A DNA stretch of 64,000 nt from CAYXEN01 sp964464035 (GCA_964464035.1 CAYXEN010000004.1:8705-72704); one strand, 5' to 3'. Counted from the first letter of the stretch, positions 16,346-25,623 are shown. Notes: generated from the sequence alone by a model not told the origin. Numbers and translations: made by a program.

Positions 16346-16870
16346 TCAAAGCATGTGTTTGCCCGATGCGAGCTGCTTGAGTTTGCTCTTGATGATACTC
16401 TTCTGGGCGCTCGAGAGGTAATCTATGAAAAGCCTGCCGTCCAGATGGTCGATCTCGTGGAGGATTATGCGGGAGAAAATGCCTTCGGCTTCGAGAGTCC
16501 GTTCGTTGCCATCGACGTCCCGGTATGCGAGCCGGATCGCCTTGGGTCGAACCACGTTGCCCGTGATGCCGGGAAGGCTCAGGCAGCCTTCCTCGTAGGA
16601 CCACGTATCGCTGGACCGATCTTCGACCTCGGGATTCACCAGGACTACGGGAGGAGCGTCGCCGTCGTCCAAGTCGCGCATCGCCAGGGCGACGATCAGC
16701 CTCTTCTTGACTCCCACCTGGGGAGCGGCGAGACCGATGCCCCCTTCCTTTTGCATCACCTGAACCATGGCATCGGCGAGTTCCCTGACGTCGGGACCGA
16801 AATCCTCGATCGCTTCCGCCCTGCTCCTCAGAACGGGGTCGCCGTATATTCTCAATTCGAGTTCATTCAT
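16346..16870 (-). CDS. def: Peptide deformylase
   Basis: A 174-residue metalloenzyme that removes the formyl group from new proteins. The three signature motifs are GIGLAAPQVG, EGCLSLPG (metal-binding Cys) and HEIDHLDG with the two metal His and the catalytic Glu. The start at 16870 (MNELELRIYGDPVLR) matches the usual beginning of the family; a GTG at 16897 would add nine residues. It lies between yajC and fmt in the operon. Confidence 0.95.
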   Translation of the reverse strand: MNELELRIYGDPVLRSRAEAIEDFGPDVRELADAMVQVMQKEGGIGLAAPQVGVKKRLIVALAMRDLDDGDAPPVVLVNPEVEDRSSDTWSYEEGCLSLPGITGNVVRPKAIRLAYRDVDGNERTLEAEGIFSRIILHEIDHLDGRLFIDYLSSAQKSIIKSKLKQLASGKHML

Positions 16871-16963
16871 TTGTCGGGTTTTTTGCATATATTGCACGGG
16901 ATCCCGCCCGCCGGGATCTCTTCCTTACAAGATAACCATCCCCCTCATCACGTGCCAGCCGTA

Positions 16964-17281
16964 TCAATCGCCTTTCTGCACCAGGTTGGAGATCGCGCTC
17001 TTCGCGATCTCTATCTTCACGTTCTCGGCTATCCTCAGCACCACGATGTTGTCCCTCATTCCCACTACGGTTCCGTAGATTCCGCCGGACGTCATCACCC
17101 GATCACCCTTGCGCAGCGAATCGATCATGCGCTGCAGCTCTTTCTGCCTCTTCTGCTGGGGTCTGATGAGGAGCAGGTAGAAGATGACTATCATTCCGAT
17201 TATCGGCAGGAATAGAGCGGCGGGATTGCTTGCATTCCCTTGGTTGCCGGCCTGGCTCAGCGCGAAATGAATCCAATTCAT
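16964..17281 (-). CDS. yajC: Preprotein translocase subunit YajC
   Basis: A 105-residue Sec accessory protein with one N-terminal membrane helix (ALFLPIIGMIVIFYLLLIRPQQKR) and the typical cytoplasmic part (MIDSLRKGDRVMTSGGIYGTVVG). The start ATG at 17281 has AGGAGG just upstream and overlaps the tgt stop codon in an ATGA arrangement, so the two are translationally coupled. SecD and SecF are not in the window. Confidence 0.95.
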   Translation of the reverse strand: MNWIHFALSQAGNQGNASNPAALFLPIIGMIVIFYLLLIRPQQKRQKELQRMIDSLRKGDRVMTSGGIYGTVVGMRDNIVVLRIAENVKIEIAKSAISNLVQKGD

Positions 17282-18447
17282 TTTTCCTCCTTGATTTTTC
17301 CCATGGAATTTCCTTTTTCTTCGGCTCCCGAAGTATAACAATCATGGAATGCATCTTTCCAGCCAGAAAAGTCTCCCCTTGCGATCGCCTCCCTGGCTTC
17401 CCGCATGAGATTGCAATAGAAGTGGAGACTGTGATTGGTCGCCAGTATCGGAGCGAGTATCTCGCCGGCGACGAAGAGATGCCGCAGGTAGGCGAGGCTG
17501 AAATTGCGGCAGGTGTAACAGTCGCACTCCGGGTCGATGGGCGAAAAGTCCGTGGCGTACACCGCGTTCTTGATCACCTTCTTCCCGTGACGGGTGAAGA
17601 CGGTGCCGTTGCGGGCGTTTCTCGTCGGCAGGACGCAATCGAACATGTCGATCCCCCGCGAGATTCCCTCCACGAGATCGAGCGGAGTCCCCACGCCCAT
17701 CAAGTACCTCGGTTTATCCTCGGGAAGCGCGGCGCTCACTTTCTCGACTATCGACCACATCTTTTTCTTCTCCTCCCCTACGGACAGCCCCCCCAGCGCA
17801 TAGCCGGGGAAATCCATGCTCACTAGTTCCTCCGTGGACCTGAGCCTGAGATCCTCGAAGACGGATCCCTGCACGATCCCGAAGAGAGCCCTTTCGTATC
17901 CCTCCGCGGAGAACTTCGTGCCATAGACTTCCGCGCCCTCCCTGGCCCACTTCGTGGTCAGGCGTACGGCCCTCTCGGCCTCCTCGCGGGAACAGGGATA
18001 GGCGGTGCAGTAGTCGAAGCTCATTATGATGTCCGCCCCTATCTTTTTCTGGGTCTCGATCACGAGCCTCGGCGTGAACAAATGACTCGAACCGTCTATG
18101 TGCGATCGGAAGGTTATTCCATCCTCGCTCACCGCTCTCAGGTCGGCCAGGCTGAAGACCTGGTAACCGCCGCTGTCGGTGAGAACGGCGCCGCTCCAGT
18201 TCATGAAGGAGTGAATGCCGCCCGCCTCCTCGATCAGATCGGGACCGGGCCGCAGATAGAGGTGATACGTGTTGGCCAGGACGATTCGGACGTCCATGCG
18301 CTCGAGATCCACCGGCGTGGCAGCTTTGACCGCCGCCTGCGTCCCCACGGGCATGAACGCCGGAGTCGGAATCTCTCCATGGTCTGTTGTGAGACGCCCA
18401 AGGCGCGCGCCCCGGCCCTTTTTCACAAGTTCGAATCCGAAAGGCAT
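17278..18447 (-). CDS. tgt: tRNA-guanine transglycosylase
   Basis: Exchanges G34 of tRNA-Asp, -Asn, -His and -Tyr for preQ1, the step before QueA in queuosine synthesis. The 389-residue TIM barrel has the catalytic Asp in LTDSGGYQVFSL, FGIVQGS, the second Asp in GIDMFDCVLPTRNARNG, and the zinc site CDCYTC with a later NHSLHFY histidine. A short Lys/Glu-rich tail follows. It lies 125 nt after queA. Confidence 0.97.
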   Translation of the reverse strand: MPFGFELVKKGRGARLGRLTTDHGEIPTPAFMPVGTQAAVKAATPVDLERMDVRIVLANTYHLYLRPGPDLIEEAGGIHSFMNWSGAVLTDSGGYQVFSLADLRAVSEDGITFRSHIDGSSHLFTPRLVIETQKKIGADIIMSFDYCTAYPCSREEAERAVRLTTKWAREGAEVYGTKFSAEGYERALFGIVQGSVFEDLRLRSTEELVSMDFPGYALGGLSVGEEKKKMWSIVEKVSAALPEDKPRYLMGVGTPLDLVEGISRGIDMFDCVLPTRNARNGTVFTRHGKKVIKNAVYATDFSPIDPECDCYTCRNFSLAYLRHLFVAGEILAPILATNHSLHFYCNLMREAREAIARGDFSGWKDAFHDCYTSGAEEKGNSMGKIKEEK

Positions 18448-18572
18448 GGAGCTAACTTATCAGGCCCGAAGCCCGAAGTCAGCACAATTTTGTCTTGCCT
18501 TCGTCCGGTGCACACGATGACACGCACCGCGGGCGCGGTCGAAGTGCCGCCTTGCGCCGTGGCAATGGAAGA

Positions 18573-19616
18573 TCAGACGATCAGCATCGCGTCGCCGTAG
18601 CTGTAGAAACGGTATTCTTCCTTGACCGCTTCCTCGTAACACGCCAGCGCTCTCTCCCGTCCGAGAAAAGCGCATACGAGAAGCAGCAACGACGAGCGGG
18701 GAAGATGAAAGTTCGTCACCAGCGCATCGACGACGTCGAAGCGGTACCCCGGATAGATGAAAAGATCCGTCTCCCCCTCGAAGGCCCTCGCGGCGCCCGG
18801 GCGGGAAAAGACTCCCATGGCGCTGCACGCCTCGAGAACCCGCGTTGTCGTGGTTCCGACGGCGACGACCTTTCCGCCTTCGCCCTTCGCCCGCCTTATC
18901 GCCTCCAAGGCTTCCGCGCCGATGCCGAACCTCTCTCGGTGAAGCACGTTCTTCTCCACTTCCTCCTCGGCAAGAGGAAGGAAGGTTCCCGGGCCGACGT
19001 GCAACACGACCGACACGATCTTCACTCCCCTATCGCGGATCGCCTCGAGCAGAGGCGCGTCGAAATGCAACCCGGCCGTGGGCGCGGCGACCGATCCGGG
19101 TTCATCGGCGAACACCGTCTGGTACCTCTCCCTGTCTTTTTCTTCGTCCAAGCGGCGGATGTAGGGGGGAAGGGGAACGTGCCCGAACTCGTCCATCAAC
19201 TCTTCTATGGAAGCGTTTCCCGCGGGCACCAGGTCCACCTCACGGCTCGAAGGCTTTTCCGTGACTTCGAGAACGAAAGAACCGTTCTCCCCCGTGAGTT
19301 CTTCACCTATCTTGAGCTTTCCAGCGGGATTCACCAGGGCGCGGAACGTTCGCCCGGCGAGCTTGCGCAAGAACAGGACCTCCACCCTGCCGCCCGTGCG
19401 CCTGCGCACGAAGAGCCTGGCGGGAACGACACGCGAGCGGTTGACTACGAGCACGTCCCCGGCCGAGAGATGCTCGGGAAGGCAGGCGAACCTCGAGTGC
19501 TCGAGGCCGTCACCCGAGCGCCTCACGACCATCAGCCGGCTCTGTGACCTGTCGGGAAGCGGTCGCTGGGCTATCAAGCGGGGAGGAAGCTCGTAGGAGA
19601 AGTCGTCCAGTTTCAT
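18573..19616 (-). CDS. queA: S-adenosylmethionine:tRNA ribosyltransferase-isomerase
   Basis: Converts preQ1 in tRNA to epoxyqueuosine by transferring the ribosyl part of S-adenosylmethionine. Family motifs are YELPPRLIAQRPLPDRSQSRLMV at the start (split here), VVNRSRVVPARLF, EVLFLRK, AAPTAGLHFDAPLLEAI, LHVGPGTFLPL and VTNFHLPRSSLLLLV. The 347 residues are a full-length enzyme. It starts 4 nt before the end of the ruvB gene and shares the operon with tgt. Confidence 0.96.
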   Translation of the reverse strand: MKLDDFSYELPPRLIAQRPLPDRSQSRLMVVRRSGDGLEHSRFACLPEHLSAGDVLVVNRSRVVPARLFVRRRTGGRVEVLFLRKLAGRTFRALVNPAGKLKIGEELTGENGSFVLEVTEKPSSREVDLVPAGNASIEELMDEFGHVPLPPYIRRLDEEKDRERYQTVFADEPGSVAAPTAGLHFDAPLLEAIRDRGVKIVSVVLHVGPGTFLPLAEEEVEKNVLHRERFGIGAEALEAIRRAKGEGGKVVAVGTTTTRVLEACSAMGVFSRPGAARAFEGETDLFIYPGYRFDVVDALVTNFHLPRSSLLLLVCAFLGRERALACYEEAVKEEYRFYSYGDAMLIV

Positions 19617-19619
19617 GGA

Positions 19620-20657
19620 TCAAAAAAGGTGGGGTTCCCCGTCGGGCCGCGAGCGCGTGAGTCCCAGGTGGGTGAGCGCCGTCTCCGTCGCCACTCTCCC
19701 CCGCGAGGTTCGCTTGAGCAGCCCCTCCTGGATGAGGAAGGGCTCGTAGACGTCCTCTATGGTCTCGATCTCCTCGCTTATCGCGACGGCCAGTGAATTT
19801 ATTCCAACCGGCCCTCCGCCGAACTTCTCCACTATCGTATAGAGGATCCTCCGGTCCATCTCGTCGAGGCCTCTCTCGTCCACCTTGAGGCGGCCGAGCG
19901 CATAGTCGGCCGCTTGGCGGTCGATCATCCCCTTGCCCTCGACCTCGGCGAAGTCGCGGGTCCGCTTGAGCAGGCGGTTGGCTATGCGGGGAGTTCCGCG
20001 GGAACGGCGGGCGATCTCCTCCGCCCCGTCGTCGGTGATCTCGATCTTGAGGAGTCCGGCCGATCGTTTCACGATCGCCTTGAGCTCTTCCGGCCGGTAG
20101 AAATCGATCCGGAAGACCACCCCGAAACGATCGCGCATCGGCGCGGTTATCATGCCCGCCCGCGTCGTCGCCCCGATCAACGTGAACGGTTCTATGTTGA
20201 GGGTGTAGTGCCGGGCGTTGGGGCCCTTGTCCACTATGAGCTCGCACTTGAGATCGTCCATCGCCTGGTAGAGGTGTTCCTCGAGAATGCGGGGCAGGCG
20301 GTGAATCTCGTCGATGAAAACGACCTGCTGCCTCTCCAGGCGACTCAGCACGCCGAGCAGTTCCGCCGCGTTCTGGAAAGCCGGCCCCGAAGTGACCTTG
20401 ATGGGCACATCGAGCTCGGATGCGATGATATGCGCAAGGGTCGTCTTGCCCAACCCGGGAGGCCCGTAGAGAAGAACGTGATCGAGCGCCTCGGACCTCT
20501 GCTTCGCCGCCTTCACGAATACGGAGAGGTTGGCCTTCAGCTCGTCCTGGCCGATGAATTCCTCGAGTTTCTTCGGCCGGAGAAGGACCTCGCTCTTCAC
20601 CTCCTCCGGTATCGGGCGGGGGTTCGTCAATCTGCCCTGCTCTTCCTTGTCCGCCAT
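19620..20657 (-). CDS. ruvB: Holliday junction branch migration helicase RuvB
   Basis: The 345-residue AAA+ motor that drives branch migration with RuvA. It has Walker A GPPGLGKTTLAHIIA, Walker B VFIDEIHRL, sensor I GATTRAG, the arginine finger in MRDRFGVVFR, and the winged-helix C-terminus (PVGINSLAVAISEE, LTHLGL). It lies 15 nt after ruvA and 3 nt before queA. Confidence 0.98.
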   Translation of the reverse strand: MADKEEQGRLTNPRPIPEEVKSEVLLRPKKLEEFIGQDELKANLSVFVKAAKQRSEALDHVLLYGPPGLGKTTLAHIIASELDVPIKVTSGPAFQNAAELLGVLSRLERQQVVFIDEIHRLPRILEEHLYQAMDDLKCELIVDKGPNARHYTLNIEPFTLIGATTRAGMITAPMRDRFGVVFRIDFYRPEELKAIVKRSAGLLKIEITDDGAEEIARRSRGTPRIANRLLKRTRDFAEVEGKGMIDRQAADYALGRLKVDERGLDEMDRRILYTIVEKFGGGPVGINSLAVAISEEIETIEDVYEPFLIQEGLLKRTSRGRVATETALTHLGLTRSRPDGEPHLF

Positions 20658-20672
20658 CGTCGCCCCGACCTC

Positions 20673-21263
20673 CTATGATCCGGTTGCATGTTTGAGTGCT
20701 TCTTTGACTGCGGTTTCGACGTCCTTCTCCGCCAGCTCGTCCCACGCGATCTTGCCCGCCGCTTGTTCGGCGGCGAACCTGCTCATTCCGAGGGCGGTGA
20801 GGGCCAGGATCACTTCCTCCCGCATGGTCTCGGCCGGCCTGCGTTCATCCTCCGTCGCCTCGAAATCGGTTATCTTGTCCTTCAGCTCCATTATCAGGCG
20901 TTCCGCGCTCTTCTTCCCGAGGCCGGGAACGGAAACGAGCGCCGCCACTTCGCCCTTTCGCACTGCGGCGACGATCCTGGACGCGGGCAGGTTCGAGATC
21001 ATGTTCATGGCGGTTCTCGGACCTATGCCGGAGACGTCGATTAGCCTCAGGAAGAGGTCCCGATCGTCGGCCCGGAGAAAACCGAAAAGGACCAGCTTGT
21101 CCTCACGGACGTAGAGATAAGTATGAAAGGTCACCTCGGCGCCGATCGCGCCCAGAGCCTCGAGATCCCGCTCGGAAACCATCAGCTCCAGCCCTATCCC
21201 CCCGACTTCCACTATGCAGCGGGGTTTCTTCGAAACCAGCCTGCCCCTGACGCCGGCTATCAT
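20673..21263 (-). CDS. ruvA: Holliday junction DNA-binding protein RuvA
   Basis: A 196-residue tetramer subunit that holds the four-way junction for RuvB. It has the N-terminal OB fold (MIAGVRGRL, FHTYLYVREDKLVLFGF), two helix-hairpin-helix motifs (VSGIGPRTAMNMI, VPGLGKKSAERLI) and the small C-terminal RuvB-binding domain. I chose the ATG at 21263, which overlaps the ruvC stop (ATGA), has GGAG 6 nt upstream and matches the usual MIAG start; the ATG at 21275 adds four residues. Confidence 0.97.
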   Translation of the reverse strand: MIAGVRGRLVSKKPRCIVEVGGIGLELMVSERDLEALGAIGAEVTFHTYLYVREDKLVLFGFLRADDRDLFLRLIDVSGIGPRTAMNMISNLPASRIVAAVRKGEVAALVSVPGLGKKSAERLIMELKDKITDFEATEDERRPAETMREEVILALTALGMSRFAAEQAAGKIAWDELAEKDVETAVKEALKHATGS

Positions 21264-21748
21264 CGCGGACTCCATTCCCGGTTCTTGAAAGCGTGACAGA
21301 GCGCTATCGCGAGCGCGTCGGACTCGTCCGTGCTCTCGGGCGGATGCTCGAGATCGAGCAGCTTGCCCAGCATGAACTGTACCTGGGACTTGTCCGCCGC
21401 GCCGTTTCCAGTGACCGCCTGCTTTATCTCGCGGGCCGAGTATTCATAGACGGGCAATCCCGCCAGGGCCGCGGCCAGTATTGCGGCTCCCCTCGCTTCA
21501 CCCAGGACGAGTGAACTTTTCGCGTTCTTGCTGTAGAACACGTTCTCTATGGCCAGATGGGTGGGCGAGAATTCACTTATCAACTGTTCGATCTTGAGGA
21601 AAATAGCCTTGAGCTTCTCATGCCTGCCCTTGTATCCCCTCAAGACGAGAGCCCCGGAATCGACGTAACGGAAATCCTCGCCCTCTCCGCTTATGATCCC
21701 GTATCCAGTACACGCGCTGCCGGGGTCGACCCCCAGAATCCTGAACAT
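21260..21748 (-). CDS. ruvC: Crossover junction endodeoxyribonuclease RuvC
   Basis: The 162-residue resolvase that cuts Holliday junctions symmetrically. The RNase-H-like fold has the catalytic Asp in ILGVDPGSACTGYG, Glu in LAIENVFYSKNAKSSLVLGEARG, and the two late Asp in STDESDALAIALCH. The length is normal. It is coupled to ruvA by a 4-nt overlap and follows yebC by 27 nt, the classical yebC-ruvCAB order. Confidence 0.97.
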   Translation of the reverse strand: MFRILGVDPGSACTGYGIISGEGEDFRYVDSGALVLRGYKGRHEKLKAIFLKIEQLISEFSPTHLAIENVFYSKNAKSSLVLGEARGAAILAAALAGLPVYEYSAREIKQAVTGNGAADKSQVQFMLGKLLDLEHPPESTDESDALAIALCHAFKNREWSPR

Positions 21749-21775
21749 GGTCTCTCCCTCGAGCCCGAGACGGAC

Positions 21776-22519
21776 TCAATCCTCCTGCATGATCTCGTCG
21801 GGGATGTCGAAGTTGGCGCTGACTTTCTGGACATCGTCCAGTGATTCGAGCGCATCCATGAGCTTGATCGCCTGGCGGGCGGCGTCACCCTCGAGCCTCA
21901 CGACCGTCTTGGGGAGCTTCTGGATCTCGGCGCTCTGGTAAGGAATGCCCGCGCTCTTCAACGTCTCGATGAGGCCCTCGATGTCCTCCGGCTTGCAAGT
22001 GACCTCGAAGCCGTCACCCTCGTCCTTTATGTCTTCCGCCCCTCCCTCGATGGCCACTCCGAATAGCGTGTCTTCATCACACTGCTCCTTGTTGATCCAG
22101 ATCACGCCCTTGGTGTCGAAGAGCCATGACACGCATCCGTTCTCCCCGAGGTTGCCGTTGTGCTTCGCGAGGACGTGCCGGACTTCGGCCGTGGTGCGGT
22201 TCTTGTTGTCCGTCAAGGTCTCGATGAAGACGGCGAACCCGTGCGGGCCGTATCCTTCGTACGAATGCTCTTCGAAACGCGTCCCTTCACCGCCGCCGCT
22301 CGCCTTCTTGATCGCCCTCTGGATGTTGTCCATGGGCATGTTGTTGTCCCGCGCCGTTTGGATCGCCATGCGCAGCCTGGCGTTTCCGACCGGGTCGGCG
22401 CCCCCCATCCTCACGGCGACGTTTATCTCGCGTATGAGCTTGGAAAAGAGCTTGCCCCTGGCCGCATCGACCTTGCCCTTCTTTCGTTTTATCTGAGCCC
22501 ACTTGGAATGTCCGGCCAT
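21776..22519 (-). CDS. yebC: YebC/PmpR family protein
   Basis: A 247-residue protein of the YebC/PmpR family, recognised by MAGHSKWAQIKRKKGKVDAARGK (split around residue 20), the GGADPVGNARLR region, DNNMPMDNIQRAIKKASG and the acidic C-terminal domain. Some members repress transcription (PmpR); recent work links YebC to relief of ribosome stalling at proline runs. In this window it stands between an EF-G-2-like gene and ruvC, which fits the translation link. Confidence 0.95.
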   Translation of the reverse strand: MAGHSKWAQIKRKKGKVDAARGKLFSKLIREINVAVRMGGADPVGNARLRMAIQTARDNNMPMDNIQRAIKKASGGGEGTRFEEHSYEGYGPHGFAVFIETLTDNKNRTTAEVRHVLAKHNGNLGENGCVSWLFDTKGVIWINKEQCDEDTLFGVAIEGGAEDIKDEGDGFEVTCKPEDIEGLIETLKSAGIPYQSAEIQKLPKTVVRLEGDAARQAIKLMDALESLDDVQKVSANFDIPDEIMQED

Positions 22520-22547
22520 CGTCCGCCTCCAGTTCGCCGATCATCCT

Positions 22548-24623
22548 CTATTTCTTTTCTTCCTGTTCCTTCTTCGATTCCTCGATTATCTTCTGAGCTA
22601 TCTCGTGGGGAACTTCCTCGTAATGAGAGAACTCCCGCTTGTGCGTCCCCCGTCCCTGGGTCATCGAACGCAGATGCGTGGAATAACGATAGAGCTCGGC
22701 CAGAGGAACCTGACAACGGACGATGTTGAATTTGCCCGTCGGCTCCATCCCCTGGATCTTGCCCCTGCGACTGGAGAGATCGCCCATCACGTCTCCCATG
22801 AATTCCTCCGGCACCTTGACTTCCACGTTGTAGATCGGCTCGAGGAGAATCGGTGAAGCGGCGAGGGCCGCTTTCTTGAGCGCCATGGACCCGGCGACCT
22901 TGAAAGCCTGCTCCGAGGAATCGACGCTGTGATAGCTGCCGTCGTAGAGGGTGGCTTTCACGTCGACGAGCGGATAACCGGCTATGACCCCCTCGGCCAT
23001 GGCCCCGAGGATCCCCTTCTCGACGGCGGGAATGAACTTGCCCGGCACGACGCCACCCACGATGGCGTCGACGAACTCGAAATCGCCGCCCCTGGGCAGC
23101 GGTTCCAGCCTTATCCACACGTCGCCGTACTGTCCCCGGCCGCCGCTTTGCTTCTTGTACTTGCCCTGCGCCTCGCTCGTCTTCTTTATCGTCTCCTTGT
23201 ACGGGATCCGCGGCTTCTCCAGCACCACGTCCACGCTGAAGCGCCTCTTCAGTCTTGCGATGATGACATCGAGATGTAATTCGCCCTGCCCGGCGATCAA
23301 GGTTTGTCTTATCTCGTTGTCCACCCGGACCGTGAAGGTGGGATCCTCCTCGGCGAGTTTTGTGAGCCCCGTCCCTATCTTCTCCTCGTCACCCTTGGCC
23401 TGCCCCGATATGGCGGAGAATATCGAAGGCTTGGGGAAATCGGTCGGACGGAGTTTCACCGGGGTCGACTTGTCGCAGAGCGTATCCCCGATCTTGGTGT
23501 TCTTGAGTTTCACCACGGCGCCCATGTCGCCTGCGGGAAGCGAATCCACTTCCTGGCGGTGCTTGCCCTGGATCACGTATATCTGTCCGAGGCGTTCCCC
23601 GGTCTGGCGGTTCACGTTGTAGGCGTCGCTCCCGCTCTCCAGCTTGCCGCGGTAGACCCGGACGAAAAGCATGTCGCCCACGTGCGACTCCGACGTGTTC
23701 TTGAAGACGAACGCTACGGTGGGCCCGGAAACGTCGCTTTTTATCTCTTCTTCAGGATCCTGCGCTCTTATCACTCTTTGATCGGGAGAGGGAATCATGT
23801 CGACTATGCCCTGCATGAGATGATCGATGCCGATGTTTTTCACAGCCGCCGCGCAGAAGACGGGAAAGACGTCGCCCGCGCGGACGCCGGCGGCGAGCCC
23901 GCTTATGAACTCCTCGTTCGAGAGGTTCTCGGACTCGAGGTACTTCTCCATGAGTTCCTCGCTGCTCTCGGCGGCCGTTTCCATCAGTTCCTTTCTCCAC
24001 TTCGCGACTTCGTCGGCGAGCTCACCGGGCACGTCGGTTTCGCTGAACTTGCCCTTGCCGTCAACGCCGTATACGTAGGCCTTCCCGCGCATTATATCCA
24101 CCACGCCCTTGAACCCCTCCCCTTCGCCGATCGGAAGCTGAACGGGAAGAACCTTCGAACCGAATACCTCCCGGAGTTGATCGAGACAGTTCTTGAACGA
24201 GGCATGCTCCTTGTCCATCTTGTTGACGCAGAATAGGACGGGCAGGTTCCTCTCCTTCACGTACTCCCAGACCTTTTCCGTTCCGACCTCGACTCCCCCG
24301 TCGGCGCGGACTGCTATCATGGCACCGTCGACCACATCGAGGGCGCTCAGAACCTCGCCGACGAAATCCTCGTAGCCGGGCGTGTCCACGACGTTTATCT
24401 TGTTCCCCTTGTAATCGCAGCAGGCCATCGAAGCCTGAATGGTTATCTGGCGGTCTATTTCGTCCGGGCTGTAATCCATCGTCGTATTTCCATCCTCCAC
24501 ACGTCCCATCCTGCTCGTGGCGCCGGTGGCGAAGAGCATGGCCTCGGCTATGGTCGTCTTGCCGGTGTCCTGGTGTGCGACGAATGCGATGTTCCTTATC
24601 TTGTCCGGGGAATATGTTTTCAA
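22548..24623 (-). CDS. Elongation factor G, divergent EF-G-2-like paralogue
   Basis: A 691-residue translational GTPase with the five EF-G domains, but divergent at the switches. The P-loop is AHQDTGKTT at 16-24. Switch I reads DRQIT instead of RGIT. Switch II reads DTPGYEDF with Tyr84 where canonical EF-G has the catalytic His. The G4 motif NKMD is normal. These changes are those of the EF-G-2/EF-G-like group known from Thermus and others, not the housekeeping FusA beside rpsG. The start is TTG with GAGGAGG 7 nt upstream. It heads the long operon with a strong promoter. Confidence 0.9.
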   Translation of the reverse strand: MKTYSPDKIRNIAFVAHQDTGKTTIAEAMLFATGATSRMGRVEDGNTTMDYSPDEIDRQITIQASMACCDYKGNKINVVDTPGYEDFVGEVLSALDVVDGAMIAVRADGGVEVGTEKVWEYVKERNLPVLFCVNKMDKEHASFKNCLDQLREVFGSKVLPVQLPIGEGEGFKGVVDIMRGKAYVYGVDGKGKFSETDVPGELADEVAKWRKELMETAAESSEELMEKYLESENLSNEEFISGLAAGVRAGDVFPVFCAAAVKNIGIDHLMQGIVDMIPSPDQRVIRAQDPEEEIKSDVSGPTVAFVFKNTSESHVGDMLFVRVYRGKLESGSDAYNVNRQTGERLGQIYVIQGKHRQEVDSLPAGDMGAVVKLKNTKIGDTLCDKSTPVKLRPTDFPKPSIFSAISGQAKGDEEKIGTGLTKLAEEDPTFTVRVDNEIRQTLIAGQGELHLDVIIARLKRRFSVDVVLEKPRIPYKETIKKTSEAQGKYKKQSGGRGQYGDVWIRLEPLPRGGDFEFVDAIVGGVVPGKFIPAVEKGILGAMAEGVIAGYPLVDVKATLYDGSYHSVDSSEQAFKVAGSMALKKAALAASPILLEPIYNVEVKVPEEFMGDVMGDLSSRRGKIQGMEPTGKFNIVRCQVPLAELYRYSTHLRSMTQGRGTHKREFSHYEEVPHEIAQKIIEESKKEQEEKK

Positions 24624-24721
24624 TTTCTTCCTCCTCTTCGAGCCTTAACGCATCCCTTTCATCGTTTTCGAACGGTTTTCCAAAGGAAAGAAAGATCAAT
24701 ATCTGTCGAAATCTCAAGGGG

Positions 24722-24751
24722 ATTTTAGCATCCACCGAACTCGATTGTCAA
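24722..24751 (-). promoter_or_regulatory. Strong sigma-70 promoter of the EF-G-2/yebC/ruv operon
   Basis: A perfect TTGACA, an 18-nt spacer and TAAAAT (5 of 6) on the minus strand lie about 100 nt before the EF-G-like start. It is the best promoter match in the window and could drive all twelve genes down to rpe. Confidence 0.65.
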
Positions 24752-24825
24752 CGCCGGGAGCTTACCATCCGATGAAGGACCAGGCCGGCGCCGAGGCCGG
24801 GGAAAAGACGTGAGCTGACGCCCCT

Positions 24826-25554
24826 CTACATGAGACGGCTGAACTTCGCGCCGATGAGGGAAAACAGCATCAGGACGAACCAGATGGGAGCAACGGCCCA
24901 TACGGCCTGGGACCGTTTCAGGCGGAACATGTACATCAAACCCATAGCCAGGATCACGTACGCCCATATCGAGAAGACGTTGAGACTCGCCGCCACGACA
25001 TGCAGGTACTTGCTCTCGGCGGGCATGAGAAAATCGAGACCGAACGACACTCCCGCGTCCTGGATGGATCTTATGTTCTCGACGCCCTGCATTCGCGTCA
25101 ACAGGGTGGAGAGAAGCGAACCGACACTCACGATGACGTATGAATAGAAATAGAGCGTCAAGTATTTCTTGAAACTCCCTTCGCTCGTGAAAGCGGTGAG
25201 GATCGCGTAGCCGAGGGCGGAGACGAGAAGCACTTGAATCAACACAGTGATCGGAGCGGAGAGGAACCCGATGAAGTAGAATTTCCTGATGCTCTCGATC
25301 GCCTGCGCGAGTTTTTCCTCGTCCATGCCCGTGGGATTGAGTTTCATCAAGGCCATCTGGATGGGAAAGAAGAAATACACGGTGACGACGCCGAATGCCG
25401 ACGTCCACAGCCATCCCTCCCACCAGGACGGGCTGCGTTCGATGTCCGCGTAGAGCTTCGAGGGAGAAAAGAAGAGCCAGCCCAGCCTGCTCAGCAGATT
25501 GCCTTCCGGCGCTTCCCCGCCGGTTTCGAACGGTTCCAGTTCGTCATCCATCAT
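24826..25554 (-). CDS. Yip1 domain membrane protein
   Basis: A 242-residue integral membrane protein with five predicted helices and an acidic cytoplasmic N-terminus. The N-terminal part LSRLGWLFFSPSKLYADIERSPSWWEGWLW is typical of bacterial Yip1-family proteins (PF04893-type; the stretch is interrupted at residue 20). Their role in bacteria is not known. I chose the ATG at 25554, which has GAGGTGA 5 nt upstream. It lies apart, between the polysaccharide region and the EF-G operon. Confidence 0.75.
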   Translation of the reverse strand: MMDDELEPFETGGEAPEGNLLSRLGWLFFSPSKLYADIERSPSWWEGWLWTSAFGVVTVYFFFPIQMALMKLNPTGMDEEKLAQAIESIRKFYFIGFLSAPITVLIQVLLVSALGYAILTAFTSEGSFKKYLTLYFYSYVIVSVGSLLSTLLTRMQGVENIRSIQDAGVSFGLDFLMPAESKYLHVVAASLNVFSIWAYVILAMGLMYMFRLKRSQAVWAVAPIWFVLMLFSLIGAKFSRLM

Positions 25555-25623
25555 GATCGTCACCTCGATAAGTAGGTATTCGCGTCGAGTTCCAATATCC
25601 GCAGGAAGAACGATACCATCGAC

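Noticed and set aside
14786..17215. An 809-codon open frame on the plus strand opposite PASTA, fmt, def and yajC
   Set aside because: The product is rich in His, Arg and Asp with no domain, and the minus strand holds four well-known genes. GC-rich codon use leaves few stops in the antisense frame.
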